Source: Falsirhodobacter xinxiangensis
GTDB lineage: Bacteria; Pseudomonadota; Alphaproteobacteria; Rhodobacterales; Rhodobacteraceae
Reading direction: 5' to 3'
Length of the DNA stretch: 64,000 nt
Assembly (NCBI RefSeq): GCF_004959935.1
Contig: NZ_SMYN01000004.1
Location: 62,001 to 126,000, forward strand
Below are positions 1 to 9,170 of the stretch, one piece after another; the first letter of the stretch is position 1; every line of letters begins with the position of its first letter. Under the pieces are notes generated by a model that worked only from the letters and a program-made list of their open reading frames with translations, did not search any database and was not told the origin of the DNA. Both the position numbers and the translations under genes were made by a program.

Positions 1-2733
1 AACTGGGAACCCTTCACCACCCGTACCCGCGTGGATGGGGGTGATCTGGCCATTAACGGCACCGCCGAAATCGCGGCCCCGGTCCAATGGGGGGAATATG
101 AGCTGAGCGTGGAGACGGCGGAGGCGGCAAGCTCTGTCACGTTCAGCGCGGGCTGGTATGCGGCGGGCGACGCGTCGACCACGCCCGACCGGCTGGAGAT
201 GTCGCTGGACAAGGCCATCTATGCGCCGGGGGACGAAGCGGTTCTGCGCATCGCCTCGCGCAGCGAAGGGACCGCGCTGGTGTCGGTGCTGACGAACCGC
301 GTCGTATCCACGCAAGCGGTGAAGGTGGCCGAGGGCGAGACGCGGGTTCCGCTGGCGGTGACAGAGGAATGGGGCGCGGGGGCCTATGTCACCGCTTCGG
401 TCCTGCGGCCGATGGATGCGGCCGCGGGGCGTAACCCGGCCCGCGCCCTGGGCATCGCCCATGCCGCCATCGACCCCGGCCCGCGTCATCTGGACATCGC
501 CATCGAAACCGCACCCGAAGCCGATCCGCGCGGCAAGATGGAGGTCGCAGTGAAGGTCGCCGCCCCCGAGGGCGAATTGGCGCATGTGACCATTGCCGCC
601 GTCGATCAAGGCATCCTGAACCTGACCCGCTTTGCCGCGCCCGATCCGGCGGCGCATTACTTCGGGCAGCGCAAGCTGGGTGTGGGCATCCGCGACATCT
701 ATGGCCGTCTGATCGACGGGCTGAACGGGGCCGAGGGGCAGGTCCGATCCGGCGGCGATGCGGGGGCCGAGATGGGGCTGCAAGCGCCGCCTCCGACGGA
801 AGCGCCGGTGACGCTGTTCTCCGGCCCGCTGGTGGTCGGAACCGATGGCTACGCCCGCGCCAGCTTCGATCTGCCCGCCTTCAACGGCAGCGTGAAGGTC
901 ATGGCCGTCGCGTGGAGCCAAAGCGGCGTCGGGCAGGCTTCGGCCGATGTGGTGGTGCGCGATCCGGTGGTGGTGACCGCCAGCCTGCCGCGCTTTCTTG
1001 CGCCGGGGGATGAAAGCCGCCTGCTGCTGGAGGTGACGCACGCATCCGGCCCCGCGGGGCAGGTTGCGGTGGATGTGGACGGGGAGGCGCTGGCCCCCTT
1101 CGATCTGGCGGAGGGCAGCACCCATCGGATCGAGGTTCCGGTGACGTCGGGCGATGGCAGCGTCGAGGTGGCGCTGACCACGCCGGACGGCAAGCGTCTG
1201 ACCAAGACCCTGTCGCTGCCCGTGCAGGTGAACGATCCGCAGGTGTCGCGCACGACGCGGCTGGAACTGGCACCGGGCGAGGTGTTCACCTTCGACGACA
1301 ACGCCTATGCCGGGCTGACGGATGCCAGCGCCACGCTGGCCATCGGCCCCATCGCGCGGCTGAACGCGCCGGGGTTGCTGGCGGCGCTGGACCGTTATCC
1401 CTATGGCTGCACCGAACAGATCACCTCGCGGGCGCTGCCGCTGATCTATTACGATCAGGTCGCGCAGGCGATGCGGCTGGAGGGGGCGGATGACATCCGC
1501 ACCCGGATCGAACAGGCGGTGGTCGAGGTTCTGGGCAATCAGGGCGGCGAGGGCGGCTTCGGTCTGTGGTCGGCGGGGTCGGGCGATCTGTGGCTGGACG
1601 CCTATGTCACCGATTTCCTGTCGCGCGCGAAGGCGCAGGGCGTGGCTGTTCCGGACCCGGCCTTCCGCCGTGCGCTGGACAATCTGCGCAATCAGGTGAA
1701 CTACGCCGCGGATTTCGATGCGGACACCAATGGTGGCGGGACGGGGCTGGCCTATGCGCTGATGGTGCTGGCGCGTGAAGGCGCGGCGGCGGTGGGCGAT
1801 CTGCGCTATTACGCCGATGTGAAAGGCGCGGATTTCGCGACGCCGCTGGCACAGGCGCAGCTTGGCGCGGCGCTGGCCAGCTATGGCGACAAGGCGCGGG
1901 CGGATGCGATGTTCGCGCTGGCCTCGGATCGCCTGGCGGGCGCGCGCGATGAGGGGCAGGTCTGGCGTGACGATTATGGCACGGTCCGCCGCGATGCCGC
2001 CGCCGTCCTGACGCTGGCGGTGGAGGCGGGGGCCGGAATCGACCGCGAGCCGTTGCTGGCCCGCGCCGCGCAGCCGGGGCAGCTTTCGACGCAGGAGGCG
2101 GCATGGACGCTTCTGGCCTCGCACGCGCTGGTCGATGCCGCGCCTTCGGGCGTGACCATCGACGGGACGGCGCCGGAGGGGCCGCTGGTGCGGATGCGCG
2201 CGCCGGGCGATGCGCCCAGCCAGATCCGCAACGATGGCGATGCGCCCGTTGCATTGACCCTGACCGCCTATGGGGTGGAGGCTGGCGCAGCTGCGGGGGG
2301 CAACGGATATGCCATCGCGCGGTCCTATTTCACCTTGGACGGAGCGCCGGTGGACCCGTCTTCGGTCGCGACGGGAACGCGGCTGGTCACGGTGCTGGAC
2401 GTGACGCCCTTTGGCCCGGGCGAGGCGCGGCTGATGGTGACCGACCCGCTGCCGGCGGGGTTCGAGATCGACAATCCAAACCTCATCACCGCCTGGGATA
2501 CCGGTGCGCTTGGGTGGCTGCGGGCGGAAACCTCGGTCACTCATTCCGAATTCCGGCAGGACCGTTTCCTGACCGCCATCGACCGGCATGACGCCTCGCC
2601 CTTCCGGCTGGCCTATATCGTGCGGGCCGTGTCGCCGGGCAGCTTTCATCACCCGGCCGCCTCGGTCGAGGATATGTATCGCCCCGATTACCGCGCGCGG
2701 ACGGATGCGGGCCGCGTGACCGTGACGCCGTGA
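1..2733 (+). CDS. Alpha-2-macroglobulin family protein, 3' part (5' end outside window)
   Basis: The reading frame is open from base 1, so the N-terminal part of the gene lies upstream of the window; about 910 C-terminal residues are present. Bacterial alpha-2-macroglobulins are periplasmic, usually lipid-anchored protease traps. The thioester motif is visible as YGCTEQ, with the Cys codon at 1408-1410 (about residue 470 of the fragment), so this is a thioester-containing (YfhM-type) member. It is followed by the helical thioester domain (LDAYVTDFLSRAK, GLAYALMVLAR) and a C-terminal receptor-binding-like beta domain rich in Gly and Asp. Its stop overlaps the GTG start of pbpC, the same pairing as E. 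coli yfhM-pbpC, which supports a joint role in protecting and repairing a breached envelope. Family assignment is firm; the target proteases are unknown. Confidence 0.9.
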   Translation, partial: NWEPFTTRTRVDGGDLAINGTAEIAAPVQWGEYELSVETAEAASSVTFSAGWYAAGDASTTPDRLEMSLDKAIYAPGDEAVLRIASRSEGTALVSVLTNRVVSTQAVKVAEGETRVPLAVTEEWGAGAYVTASVLRPMDAAAGRNPARALGIAHAAIDPGPRHLDIAIETAPEADPRGKMEVAVKVAAPEGELAHVTIAAVDQGILNLTRFAAPDPAAHYFGQRKLGVGIRDIYGRLIDGLNGAEGQVRSGGDAGAEMGLQAPPPTEAPVTLFSGPLVVGTDGYARASFDLPAFNGSVKVMAVAWSQSGVGQASADVVVRDPVVVTASLPRFLAPGDESRLLLEVTHASGPAGQVAVDVDGEALAPFDLAEGSTHRIEVPVTSGDGSVEVALTTPDGKRLTKTLSLPVQVNDPQVSRTTRLELAPGEVFTFDDNAYAGLTDASATLAIGPIARLNAPGLLAALDRYPYGCTEQITSRALPLIYYDQVAQAMRLEGADDIRTRIEQAVVEVLGNQGGEGGFGLWSAGSGDLWLDAYVTDFLSRAKAQGVAVPDPAFRRALDNLRNQVNYAADFDADTNGGGTGLAYALMVLAREGAAAVGDLRYYADVKGADFATPLAQAQLGAALASYGDKARADAMFALASDRLAGARDEGQVWRDDYGTVRRDAAAVLTLAVEAGAGIDREPLLARAAQPGQLSTQEAAWTLLASHALVDAAPSGVTIDGTAPEGPLVRMRAPGDAPSQIRNDGDAPVALTLTAYGVEAGAAAGGNGYAIARSYFTLDGAPVDPSSVATGTRLVTVLDVTPFGPGEARLMVTDPLPAGFEIDNPNLITAWDTGALGWLRAETSVTHSEFRQDRFLTAIDRHDASPFRLAYIVRAVSPGSFHHPAASVEDMYRPDYRARTDAGRVTVTP

Positions 2734-4640
2734 GGCGGCTTCTGGCGCTGGCGGCTGCGTTGTGGCTGGCAGCGCTGGGCAGCGACTGGGTGGACCGGAC
2801 CGTGCTGCCGCCGATGCCGGAGCTGTCGCGCGAGGTGACCGCGCGGGATGGCAGCCTTTTGCGCGCCTTTACCGTGGCGGATGGGCGGTGGCGGCTGGTG
2901 GCGGGCGAGGTCGATCCCGGTTTCATCGACATGCTGCTGCGGTACGAGGACCGGCGCTTCCATGACCACGGTGGCGTCGATGCCCTGGCGCTGCTGCGGG
3001 CGGCGGGGCAGGCGGCGTGGCATGGGCGGGTGGTGTCGGGCGGATCGACCCTGACGATGCAGGTCGCGCGGCTGCTGGAGGAAAGCGGCACGGGCCGTAT
3101 TGCGGGCAAGCTGCGACAGATGCGGGTCGCCTGGGCGTTGGAGCGGCGGCTGACGAAGGATCAGATCCTGCGGCTTTACCTGCATCTGGCCCCCTATGGC
3201 GGCAATGTCGAAGGGGTGCGCGCGGCGGCGCTGACATGGTTCGGCAAAGAGCCCCGCCGCCTGACGCCCGCGCAATCGGCGCTGCTGGTGGCCCTGCCGC
3301 AATCGCCGGAAACCCGCCGCCCGGACCGCCACCCCGAAGCTGCGCTGGCGGCACGTGACCGGGTGCTGGCGCGCATGGGGCTGGAGGGGGCCGAGCCGAT
3401 CCCGACCGCACGCCGCCCCTTTCCGGCGCTGGCGGCGCATCTGGCCGACCGGGTGCAGGGGCAGACGACGCTGGATGCCGGGCTTCAGGCGCGGCTTGAG
3501 GCGCTGTCCGCCGATGCCGTGCGCGCGCGGGGCAGTTTGCAGGTCGCGTTGCTGGTGGCCGATCATCGGACGGGGGAAGTTCTGGCCTCGGTCGGATCGG
3601 CAGGCTATCGCGGCGATGCGCGGCAGGGGTTCAATGACCTGACGCGGGCGCTGCGCAGTCCGGGGTCGACGCTGAAGCCGCTGGTCTATGCGCTGGCCTT
3701 CGATCAGGGGTTGGTGCTGCCCGACACCTTGATCGAGGATCGGCCTGCCAGCTTCGGCGGCTATGCCCCGCAGAATTTCGACCGCATGTTCCGGGGCGAG
3801 GTGCGCGTGCGCGAGGCGTTGCAGCTGTCGCTGAACCTGCCGGTGGTGGCGCTGACGGAAACCTTGGGTCCGGCGCGGCTGATGGGGGCGATGCGTCGCG
3901 CGGGGATGGAGGCGCGGGTGCAGGGCCAGCCGGGGCTGGCCGTCAGCCTTGGCGGCGTGGGCGTGACGCTGGAGGGGATGGTGCAGCTTTACGCCGCCAT
4001 TGCGCGGGGCGGGGTGATGGTGCCGCTGCACGCGCAGGGGCAGGGGACCGAGGGTGCGCGCGTCGTGTCCGAGGGGGCGGCATGGCAGGTGGCGCAGATA
4101 CTGTCGGGCCTTGCGCCGCCGCCGGGGCAGCCCGCCAACCGGCTCGCCTACAAGACCGGGACCAGTTACGGCAATCGCGACGCCTGGGCGATCGGGTTCG
4201 ACGGGCGGCATGTGATCGGCGTCTGGATGGGGCGGGCAGACGGAACGCCGGTGCCGGGGGCGTTCGGTGCGGATCTGGCCGCGCCGGTGCTGTTTCAGGC
4301 GTTCCAGCGGCTGAAGCCGCGGCTCGATCCCTTGCCCCCTGCGGAGGGGCGGGCCGGACCGCTGCCGGGGCCGCTCCAGCGGTTCCGCCCGCGCGATGCC
4401 GCCTTCCGCCCCGGCGGGCCGGAGCTGGTGTTCCCGCCCGATGGGGCCGAGGTGGAACGCAATGGCGGCGCGCTTCTGGTGCGGGCGCAAGGCGGGCGCG
4501 GGCCTTACGTCTGGCTGGCCGACGGGCTTCCGGTGGCCGAGGGGCGCGAGGCGATGCTGCCGCTGGATGCAGGCTTCGTCACGCTTTCGGTGGTCGACGC
4601 AGAAGGGCGGTCTGACCGGGCTGTCGTGCGGTTACGGTAA
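2730..4640 (+). CDS. pbpC: Penicillin-binding protein 1C (bifunctional glycosyltransferase/transpeptidase)
   Basis: Class A PBP of the 1C type that polymerises and cross-links peptidoglycan in the periplasm. A hydrophobic N-terminal anchor (residues 3-17) precedes the glycosyltransferase domain, with the catalytic EDRRF motif at about residue 73, GGSTLTMQVAR and a downstream RLTKDQILRLYL box. The transpeptidase domain shows SxxK (S313-T-L-K), SLN and KTGTS (about 475). The last 80 or so residues form the BiPBP_C domain diagnostic of 1C enzymes. At 636 residues it is shorter than the E. coli protein (about 770) but has all catalytic motifs. The GTG start overlaps the stop of the macroglobulin gene by 4 bases, implying translational coupling. 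The 3' end overlaps the convergent phosphatase gene by 62 bases. Confidence 0.95.
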   Translation: MRRLLALAAALWLAALGSDWVDRTVLPPMPELSREVTARDGSLLRAFTVADGRWRLVAGEVDPGFIDMLLRYEDRRFHDHGGVDALALLRAAGQAAWHGRVVSGGSTLTMQVARLLEESGTGRIAGKLRQMRVAWALERRLTKDQILRLYLHLAPYGGNVEGVRAAALTWFGKEPRRLTPAQSALLVALPQSPETRRPDRHPEAALAARDRVLARMGLEGAEPIPTARRPFPALAAHLADRVQGQTTLDAGLQARLEALSADAVRARGSLQVALLVADHRTGEVLASVGSAGYRGDARQGFNDLTRALRSPGSTLKPLVYALAFDQGLVLPDTLIEDRPASFGGYAPQNFDRMFRGEVRVREALQLSLNLPVVALTETLGPARLMGAMRRAGMEARVQGQPGLAVSLGGVGVTLEGMVQLYAAIARGGVMVPLHAQGQGTEGARVVSEGAAWQVAQILSGLAPPPGQPANRLAYKTGTSYGNRDAWAIGFDGRHVIGVWMGRADGTPVPGAFGADLAAPVLFQAFQRLKPRLDPLPPAEGRAGPLPGPLQRFRPRDAAFRPGGPELVFPPDGAEVERNGGALLVRAQGGRGPYVWLADGLPVAEGREAMLPLDAGFVTLSVVDAEGRSDRAVVRLR

Positions 4641-5349
4641 GGGGTTTGCGCCCCTCGGGGGTCAGCAGCCAGACGTCCCGCCCCTCGATCACCACTGCCG
4701 ACAGGGGGCCGCCATAGGCCGCGCTGCTGTCGAGGTTCAGCCGGTTGTTATACAGCGTCGCCGTGTCGATGGCGGTGTGGCCATGCACGATCAGCGCGCC
4801 GTGCTCGGTCTGGTCCGACAGGAACGGCTCGCGAATCCAGCACAGGTCATCCTCGGTCTGATATTCCATCTTCACGCCGGGGCGGATGCCGGCATGGACG
4901 AAGATCGCGTCGCCCCGCCTGTGGGAATAGGGCAGGCCGCGGATGAAGTCGCGATGGCTTTGCGGCACGGCGGCCAGCGCCTCCTCGTGCACGGCGGCGA
5001 CGGGGCGGTCGGATGCGTTCGCCACGCCATAGGAGGCAAGCGTGCCGCCGCCGCCCAGACGCGGATGCAGCCAGGAAAGGTCGGGGCGCAGGCCGGGATC
5101 GTGGCTTTTGGGATCGCCCAGAAACGCCTCGAACATGCGGTCGTGGTTGCCCTTCAGCACGATCCAGTCGCGCCCCGAGGCGATGCCTGCGCGCAGGTGT
5201 TCCACCACGCCCCGCGAATCCGGGCCGCGATCCACCAGATCGCCGATATGGACGATCGGGGCGTCGCTGCCATCCGCCTCGATCAACCCATGCGCGCGGT
5301 GAAGCAGGTCCAGATGGCCGTGAATGTCGCCGATGGCATAGGTCTTCAT
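4579..5349 (-). CDS. PPP-family metallophosphoesterase (serine/threonine protein phosphatase-like)
   Basis: A 256-residue calcineurin-like phosphoesterase with the ordered metal-binding motifs GDIHG (residues 7-11), GDLVDRG, KGNHD and a late HGHT. This set is typical of the small bacterial PPP phosphatases (PrpA/ApaH-like); the substrate cannot be told from sequence. I place the start at the ATG at 5349 (MKTYAIGDIHG). An in-frame ATG at 5406 exists, but a terminator-like hairpin for serA (5363-5393) lies between the two, and the family normally starts within a few residues of GDIHG. The gene follows serA on the same strand. Its 3' end runs 62 bases into the end of pbpC on the other strand, so both C-termini are constrained by overlapping antisense coding. 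Confidence 0.85.
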   Translation of the reverse strand: MKTYAIGDIHGHLDLLHRAHGLIEADGSDAPIVHIGDLVDRGPDSRGVVEHLRAGIASGRDWIVLKGNHDRMFEAFLGDPKSHDPGLRPDLSWLHPRLGGGGTLASYGVANASDRPVAAVHEEALAAVPQSHRDFIRGLPYSHRRGDAIFVHAGIRPGVKMEYQTEDDLCWIREPFLSDQTEHGALIVHGHTAIDTATLYNNRLNLDSSAAYGGPLSAVVIEGRDVWLLTPEGRKPLTVTARQPGQTALLRRPPKA

Positions 5350-5362
5350 GGAAACCCCGAAA

Positions 5363-5393
5363 CGAAAAGGACCGGAAGCAGCGCCCCCGGTCC
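5363..5393 (-). terminator. Rho-independent terminator after serA
   Basis: On the minus strand, a 7-bp perfect stem (GGACCGG / CCGGTCC, 11-base loop) is followed by TTTTCGTTTC. It lies 27 bases past the serA stop and upstream of the phosphatase ATG at 5349. It should end or attenuate the serC-serA transcript and argues against the longer phosphatase start. Confidence 0.6.
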
Positions 5394-5419
5394 CGAACTT
5401 CGTCATATGCGCGGCGGCG

Positions 5420-7015
5420 TCAAGCCACGTCGAAGGCCAACGGGCGCACCTGCTGGAATTTGCCGGTGGCCTCCAGCTCCTCGATCACGGCGGCGTCCAG
5501 CACGTCATCGACATAGATGATCGCGATCGCCTCGCCGCCCGCATCGGCGCGGCCAAGGGTGAAGTTCGCGATGTTCACGCCATGCTTGCCCAGCGTGCCG
5601 CCCAGAACCCCGACCACGCCCGGCACGTCGCGGTTGGTGGTATAGAGCATGTGCGGCCCGACCTCGGCATCGACGTTGATGCCCTTGATCTGGATGAACC
5701 GCGGCTTGCCGTCCGAGAAGACGGTGCCCGCGATCGACCGCTCGCGGCTTTCGGTCACGACGGTCAGCTTGATATAGGCGTCGAACACGCCCGACTTGTC
5801 CTGACGGGTGGTCGAGATCTGGGTGCCGCGCTCTTTGGCGACGACCGGGGCCGAAACCATGTTCACGTCAGGGTTCGTCGCCTTCATGATGCCCGCGATG
5901 GCGGCCGCGTTCAGCGCCTCCAGCTTCATGTTCGACACGGCGCCGTCGTAAAGGATGTTGATCGCCTTGATCGGCTCATCCTCCATCTGGCCGACGAAGG
6001 TGCCCAGATGGTTTGCCAGCTTCACCCACGGGCCCATGACCGCAGCTTCTTCGGCGGTGACGGACGGCATGTTCAGCGCGTTCTGCACGGCGCCGGTCAG
6101 CAGGTAGTCCGACATCTGTTCGGCCACTTGCAGCGCGACGTTCTCCTGCGCCTCGGTCGTCGATGCGCCAAGGTGCGGGGTGACGACGACGTTGGGCAGG
6201 CCGAACAGCGGGCTTTCGGTCGCCGGTTCAACCTCGAACACGTCGAATGCAGCGCCTGCGACGTGGCCGGACTTCAGCGCCTCGGCCAGCGCGGCTTCGT
6301 CCACCAGACCGCCGCGGGCGCAGTTGATGATGCGCACGCCGGGTTTCGTCTTGGCGATGTTTTCCGCCGAAAGGATGTTCTTGGTCTTTTCCGTCAGCGG
6401 GACGTGCATGGTGATGAAGTCGGCGCGGGCCAGAAGCTCGTCCAGTTCGACCTTCTGCACGCCCATTTGCACAGCGCGTTCTTCGGACAGGAAGGGGTCG
6501 TAGGCGACGACCTTCATGTGCAGGCCAAGCGCGCGGTCGCAGACGATGCCGCCGATGTTGCCCGCGCCGATCACGCCAAGCGTCTTGTTGAACAGCTCGA
6601 CTCCCATGAAGCGGGACTTTTCCCACTTGCCGGCATGGGTGGAAACCGATGCCTCGGGCAGTTGGCGGGCGACGGCGAACATCATCGCGACGGCATGTTC
6701 GGCGGTGGTGATCGAGTTGCCGAAGGGTGTGTTCATCACGATCACGCCCTTTTTGGACGCGGCGGGGATGTCCACGTTGTCGACGCCGATCCCGGCGCGG
6801 CCCACGACCTTCAGGTTGGTCGCCAGCGCCAGCAGCTTGTCGGTGACCTTGGTGGCCGAACGGATGGCAAGGCCGTCATACTGGCCGATGATCTCGGCCA
6901 GCTTTTCCTTGTCCTTGCCGAGTTTCGGCATGTAGTCGACTTCGACGCCACGGTCGCGGAAGATCTGGACGGCGGTTTCGGACAGTTCGTCCGATACGAG
7001 AACGCGAGGTGCCAT
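5420..7015 (-). CDS. serA: D-3-phosphoglycerate dehydrogenase
   Basis: First committed step of serine synthesis: 3-phosphoglycerate plus NAD to 3-phosphohydroxypyruvate, in the cytosol. The 531-residue length is that of the long (type 1) form. The N-terminal substrate domain is followed by the nucleotide-binding motif GVIGAGNIGG (about residue 145), the active-site CARGG Arg and the HLGAST His. An intervening (ASB) domain and a C-terminal ACT domain (DVPGVVGVLGGTLGKHGVNI) complete the protein; the ACT domain is the usual site of serine feedback. It lies 54 bases downstream of serC on the same strand, so the two probably share one transcript started upstream of serC, and a hairpin lies in the gap between them. 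Confidence 0.97.
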   Translation of the reverse strand: MAPRVLVSDELSETAVQIFRDRGVEVDYMPKLGKDKEKLAEIIGQYDGLAIRSATKVTDKLLALATNLKVVGRAGIGVDNVDIPAASKKGVIVMNTPFGNSITTAEHAVAMMFAVARQLPEASVSTHAGKWEKSRFMGVELFNKTLGVIGAGNIGGIVCDRALGLHMKVVAYDPFLSEERAVQMGVQKVELDELLARADFITMHVPLTEKTKNILSAENIAKTKPGVRIINCARGGLVDEAALAEALKSGHVAGAAFDVFEVEPATESPLFGLPNVVVTPHLGASTTEAQENVALQVAEQMSDYLLTGAVQNALNMPSVTAEEAAVMGPWVKLANHLGTFVGQMEDEPIKAINILYDGAVSNMKLEALNAAAIAGIMKATNPDVNMVSAPVVAKERGTQISTTRQDKSGVFDAYIKLTVVTESRERSIAGTVFSDGKPRFIQIKGINVDAEVGPHMLYTTNRDVPGVVGVLGGTLGKHGVNIANFTLGRADAGGEAIAIIYVDDVLDAAVIEELEATGKFQQVRPLAFDVA

Positions 7016-7045
7016 GATGGGCTCCTATGAAATGGGATTGGGGGT

Positions 7046-7064
7046 CGGGGGCATGGTGCCCCCG
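7046..7064 (-). other. Hairpin in the serC-serA intergenic gap
   Basis: Perfect 8-bp inverted repeat CGGGGGCA-TGG-TGCCCCCG in the 54-base gap between the serC stop and the serA start. No T-run follows in either direction, so it is not a typical terminator. It could stabilise or process the serC-serA mRNA, or be a copy of a dispersed palindrome. Confidence 0.45.
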
Positions 7065-7069
7065 AGGGA

Positions 7070-8212
7070 TCAGATCGCAGCGATTTCGGCGTTGAACGCG
7101 TATTCGATCCACGGCATCAGGGCCGCGACATCCGAGGTTTCCACGGTCGCACCGCACCAGATCCGCAGACCGGGAGGGGCATCGCGATAGGCACCGGCGT
7201 CAAGAGCGACGCCCTCTTTCTCCAGCCGTTTGGCGACCGCTTTGGCGAAAGCCGCGCCGTCGGTGATGCGATCGTCCGTGAACTTCAGGCAGACCGAGGT
7301 GCAGGAGGCGTTCGCCGCATCCACCGCAAGGTTCGCGATCCACGGCTTGCCTGCGATGAAATCTGCAATCGCCTTGGCATTGCCTTCGGACCGCGCGATC
7401 AGCGCGTTCAGACCGCCCAGACCCTTGGCCCATTTCAGCGACACGAGGTAATCCTCGACGCAGAGCATGGACGGGGTGTTGATCGTCTCGCCCACGAAGA
7501 TGCCTTCGATGATCTTGCCGCCTTTGGTCATGCGGAAGATCTTCGGCAGCGGCCATGCGGGGGTGTAGGATTCCAGACGCTCGACCGCGCGGGGCGACAG
7601 GATCAGAACGCCGTGGCCGCCTTCGCCGCCCAGCACTTTCTGCCAGCTGAACGTGGTCACATCCAGCTTGTCCCAGGGCAGGTCCATCGCGAAGGCCGCC
7701 GAGGTCGCGTCGCAAATGGTCAGGCCAGCGCGGTTCGCGGGGATCACATCGCCATTCGCGACACGCACGCCCGAGGTAGTGCCGTTCCAGGTGAAGACGA
7801 CGTCCTTGTCGAAGTCCACTTCGGCGAAATCGACGATCTCGCCATAGGGCGCCTTGCGGACGGTCGCGTCCAGTTTCAGCTGTTTCACCACATCGGTGAC
7901 CCAGCCTTCGCCGAACGATTCCCAAGCGAGCATTTCGACGGGGCGCTGACCCAGCAGCGACCACAGCGCCATCTCGACTGCGCCGGTGTCCGAGGCAGGA
8001 ACGATGCCGATGCGGTAGTCCGCAGGCACGTTCAGAATTTCACGAGTGAGGTCGATCGCCTCTTTCAGCTTTGCCTTGCCGACGGCGGCACGGTGCGAAC
8101 GACCCAGCGGGGCGTCCGAAAGCATGGACAGATCGAAACCGGGGATCTTGGCGCAGGGGCCGGACGAAAAACGCGGATTCGCCGGGCGGGTCGCCGGGGC
8201 AGTGGTAGCCAT
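7070..8212 (-). CDS. serC: Phosphoserine aminotransferase
   Basis: PLP-dependent transaminase converting 3-phosphohydroxypyruvate and glutamate to phosphoserine and 2-oxoglutarate (also used in pyridoxal phosphate synthesis). The PLP lysine lies in [15 protein letters not shown]. The protein is 380 residues from the ATG at 8212 ([10 protein letters not shown] then [11 protein letters not shown]), the form usual in alphaproteobacteria and distinct from the E. coli type. An in-frame extension to 8296 would cover the structured leader and is rejected. It is the first gene of the serC-serA unit, preceded by a candidate serC leader RNA. Confidence 0.96.
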   Translation of the reverse strand: MATTAPATRPANPRFSSGPCAKIPGFDLSMLSDAPLGRSHRAAVGKAKLKEAIDLTREILNVPADYRIGIVPASDTGAVEMALWSLLGQRPVEMLAWESFGEGWVTDVVKQLKLDATVRKAPYGEIVDFAEVDFDKDVVFTWNGTTSGVRVANGDVIPANRAGLTICDATSAAFAMDLPWDKLDVTTFSWQKVLGGEGGHGVLILSPRAVERLESYTPAWPLPKIFRMTKGGKIIEGIFVGETINTPSMLCVEDYLVSLKWAKGLGGLNALIARSEGNAKAIADFIAGKPWIANLAVDAANASCTSVCLKFTDDRITDGAAFAKAVAKRLEKEGVALDAGAYRDAPPGLRIWCGATVETSDVAALMPWIEYAFNAEIAAI

Positions 8213-8300
8213 TGCTGGTATCCTTACAGATAATCGCCCTTCGTTGGGGAAGGGTGTCCCGCCGCAAGCGATACGGCGGCGCGGAAAATAACGCAAGAAT
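8213..8300 (-). ncRNA. serC leader RNA motif (candidate cis-regulatory RNA)
   Basis: The 5' leader of serC holds two adjacent hairpins on the transcribed strand. The first is GCCGC / GCGGC with a 10-base loop (8261-8280 on the plus strand). The second is CCCTT-CCCCAACG-AAGGG (8237-8254), ending about 25 bases before the start codon. A conserved RNA called the serC motif is known upstream of serC-serA in alphaproteobacteria. Position, two-stem layout and gene context match; I have not checked the covariance model, so identity rests on context and recollection of the motif. Confidence 0.6.
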
Positions 8301-8399
8301 AAAAGGCAGCGGCGTTGCGCGGCAGGGCAAGTGGCTGATAGCGCGCGGAAACGTCGGGGTCCTTGCCGATTGCCGATGCCCGGATAAGGCGAATCGGGC

Positions 8400-9170
8400 T
8401 TATGCGGGAACGGCGACGGGGGTGCCGTCCGGGCGCAGCATCACCTGCATCGGCAGGCCATAAATCTGCTCAAGCATCCTCGGCTGCATCAGATCGGAAG
8501 GCGGGCCCTGCATCACGACCTGTCCCCGGCGCAGCGCGATGACGTGGTCGGCATAGCGCGCCGCCATGTTCACGTCGTGCAGCACCACCAGCGCGCTGCG
8601 CCGCTGGCTGTGGCACATGTCGCGGACAAGCGACATCACCTCGACCGCGTGGCTGATGTCCAGCGCCGAGATCGGCTCGTCCAGCAGAAGGGTTTCCGCG
8701 CCCTGTGCGACCATCATCGCAAGCCATGCCCGCTGCCGCTCGCCGCCCGAAAGCGTGTCGACCAGACGTTCGGCCAGCGCGGCGACCCCGCATTCGGCCA
8801 GCGCGCGATCAACGGCGCGGGCATCGTCCGGCCCGAACCGGCCCAGCGCGCCGTGCCAGGGGTAGCGGCCCAGCGCGACCAGTTCGGCCACTGTCATCCC
8901 ATCCGCCGGGGGCGTCGTCTGCGGCATGAACGCAAGCCGCCGGGCGTGATCGCGGGCGGCCCATGCCCCGATCGGCCGCCCGTCGAACCGTATCGCCCCG
9001 CCCGAGGGCGCGATCTGCCGCGCCAGCGTCTTCAGCAGCGTCGATTTTCCCGACCCGTTGTGACCGATCAGCGCAATGAGCTGCCCTTTGGGCACATCCA
9101 GCGTCAGCCCGTCCAGAAGGCGGCGGCCCGGCACATCGACTGTCAGGCCGGTCAGGGAAAACAGGCTCAT
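8400..9170 (-). CDS. fhuC: Iron(III)-hydroxamate ABC transporter, ATP-binding protein
   Basis: Cytoplasmic ATPase of an FhuBCD-type siderophore importer, 256 residues. Walker A is GHNGSGKST (about residues 36-44), the signature is [10 protein letters not shown], Walker B is [12 protein letters not shown], and the H-loop is [12 protein letters not shown]. The ABC signature and FhuC/FepC-like spacing, with the FhuB-type permease immediately upstream (ATGA overlap at 9167-9170), make iron-siderophore import the clear role. It is the last gene of the four-gene uptake operon. Substrate choice lies in the receptor and binding protein, not here. Confidence 0.93.
   Translation of the reverse strand: MSLFSLTGLTVDVPGRRLLDGLTLDVPKGQLIALIGHNGSGKSTLLKTLARQIAPSGGAIRFDGRPIGAWAARDHARRLAFMPQTTPPADGMTVAELVALGRYPWHGALGRFGPDDARAVDRALAECGVAALAERLVDTLSGGERQRAWLAMMVAQGAETLLLDEPISALDISHAVEVMSLVRDMCHSQRRSALVVLHDVNMAARYADHVIALRRGQVVMQGPPSDLMQPRMLEQIYGLPMQVMLRPDGTPVAVPA

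Noticed and set aside
2688-4490. 600-codon open frame antisense to pbpC
   Set aside because: Low-complexity, His/Arg/Pro-rich translation without a recognisable domain; pbpC on the other strand has all catalytic motifs. It is a product of high GC content.
5350-5406. Longer phosphatase start at 5406
   Set aside because: It would place the serA terminator hairpin inside the coding sequence and add residues not typical for the family.
5348-7030. 560-codon open frame antisense to serA
   Set aside because: serA is full length with intact motifs on the other strand; the antisense product is compositionally odd.
7046-7064. serC-serA gap hairpin as a Rho-independent terminator
   Set aside because: Good stem but no T-run on either strand, and serA downstream probably depends on read-through.
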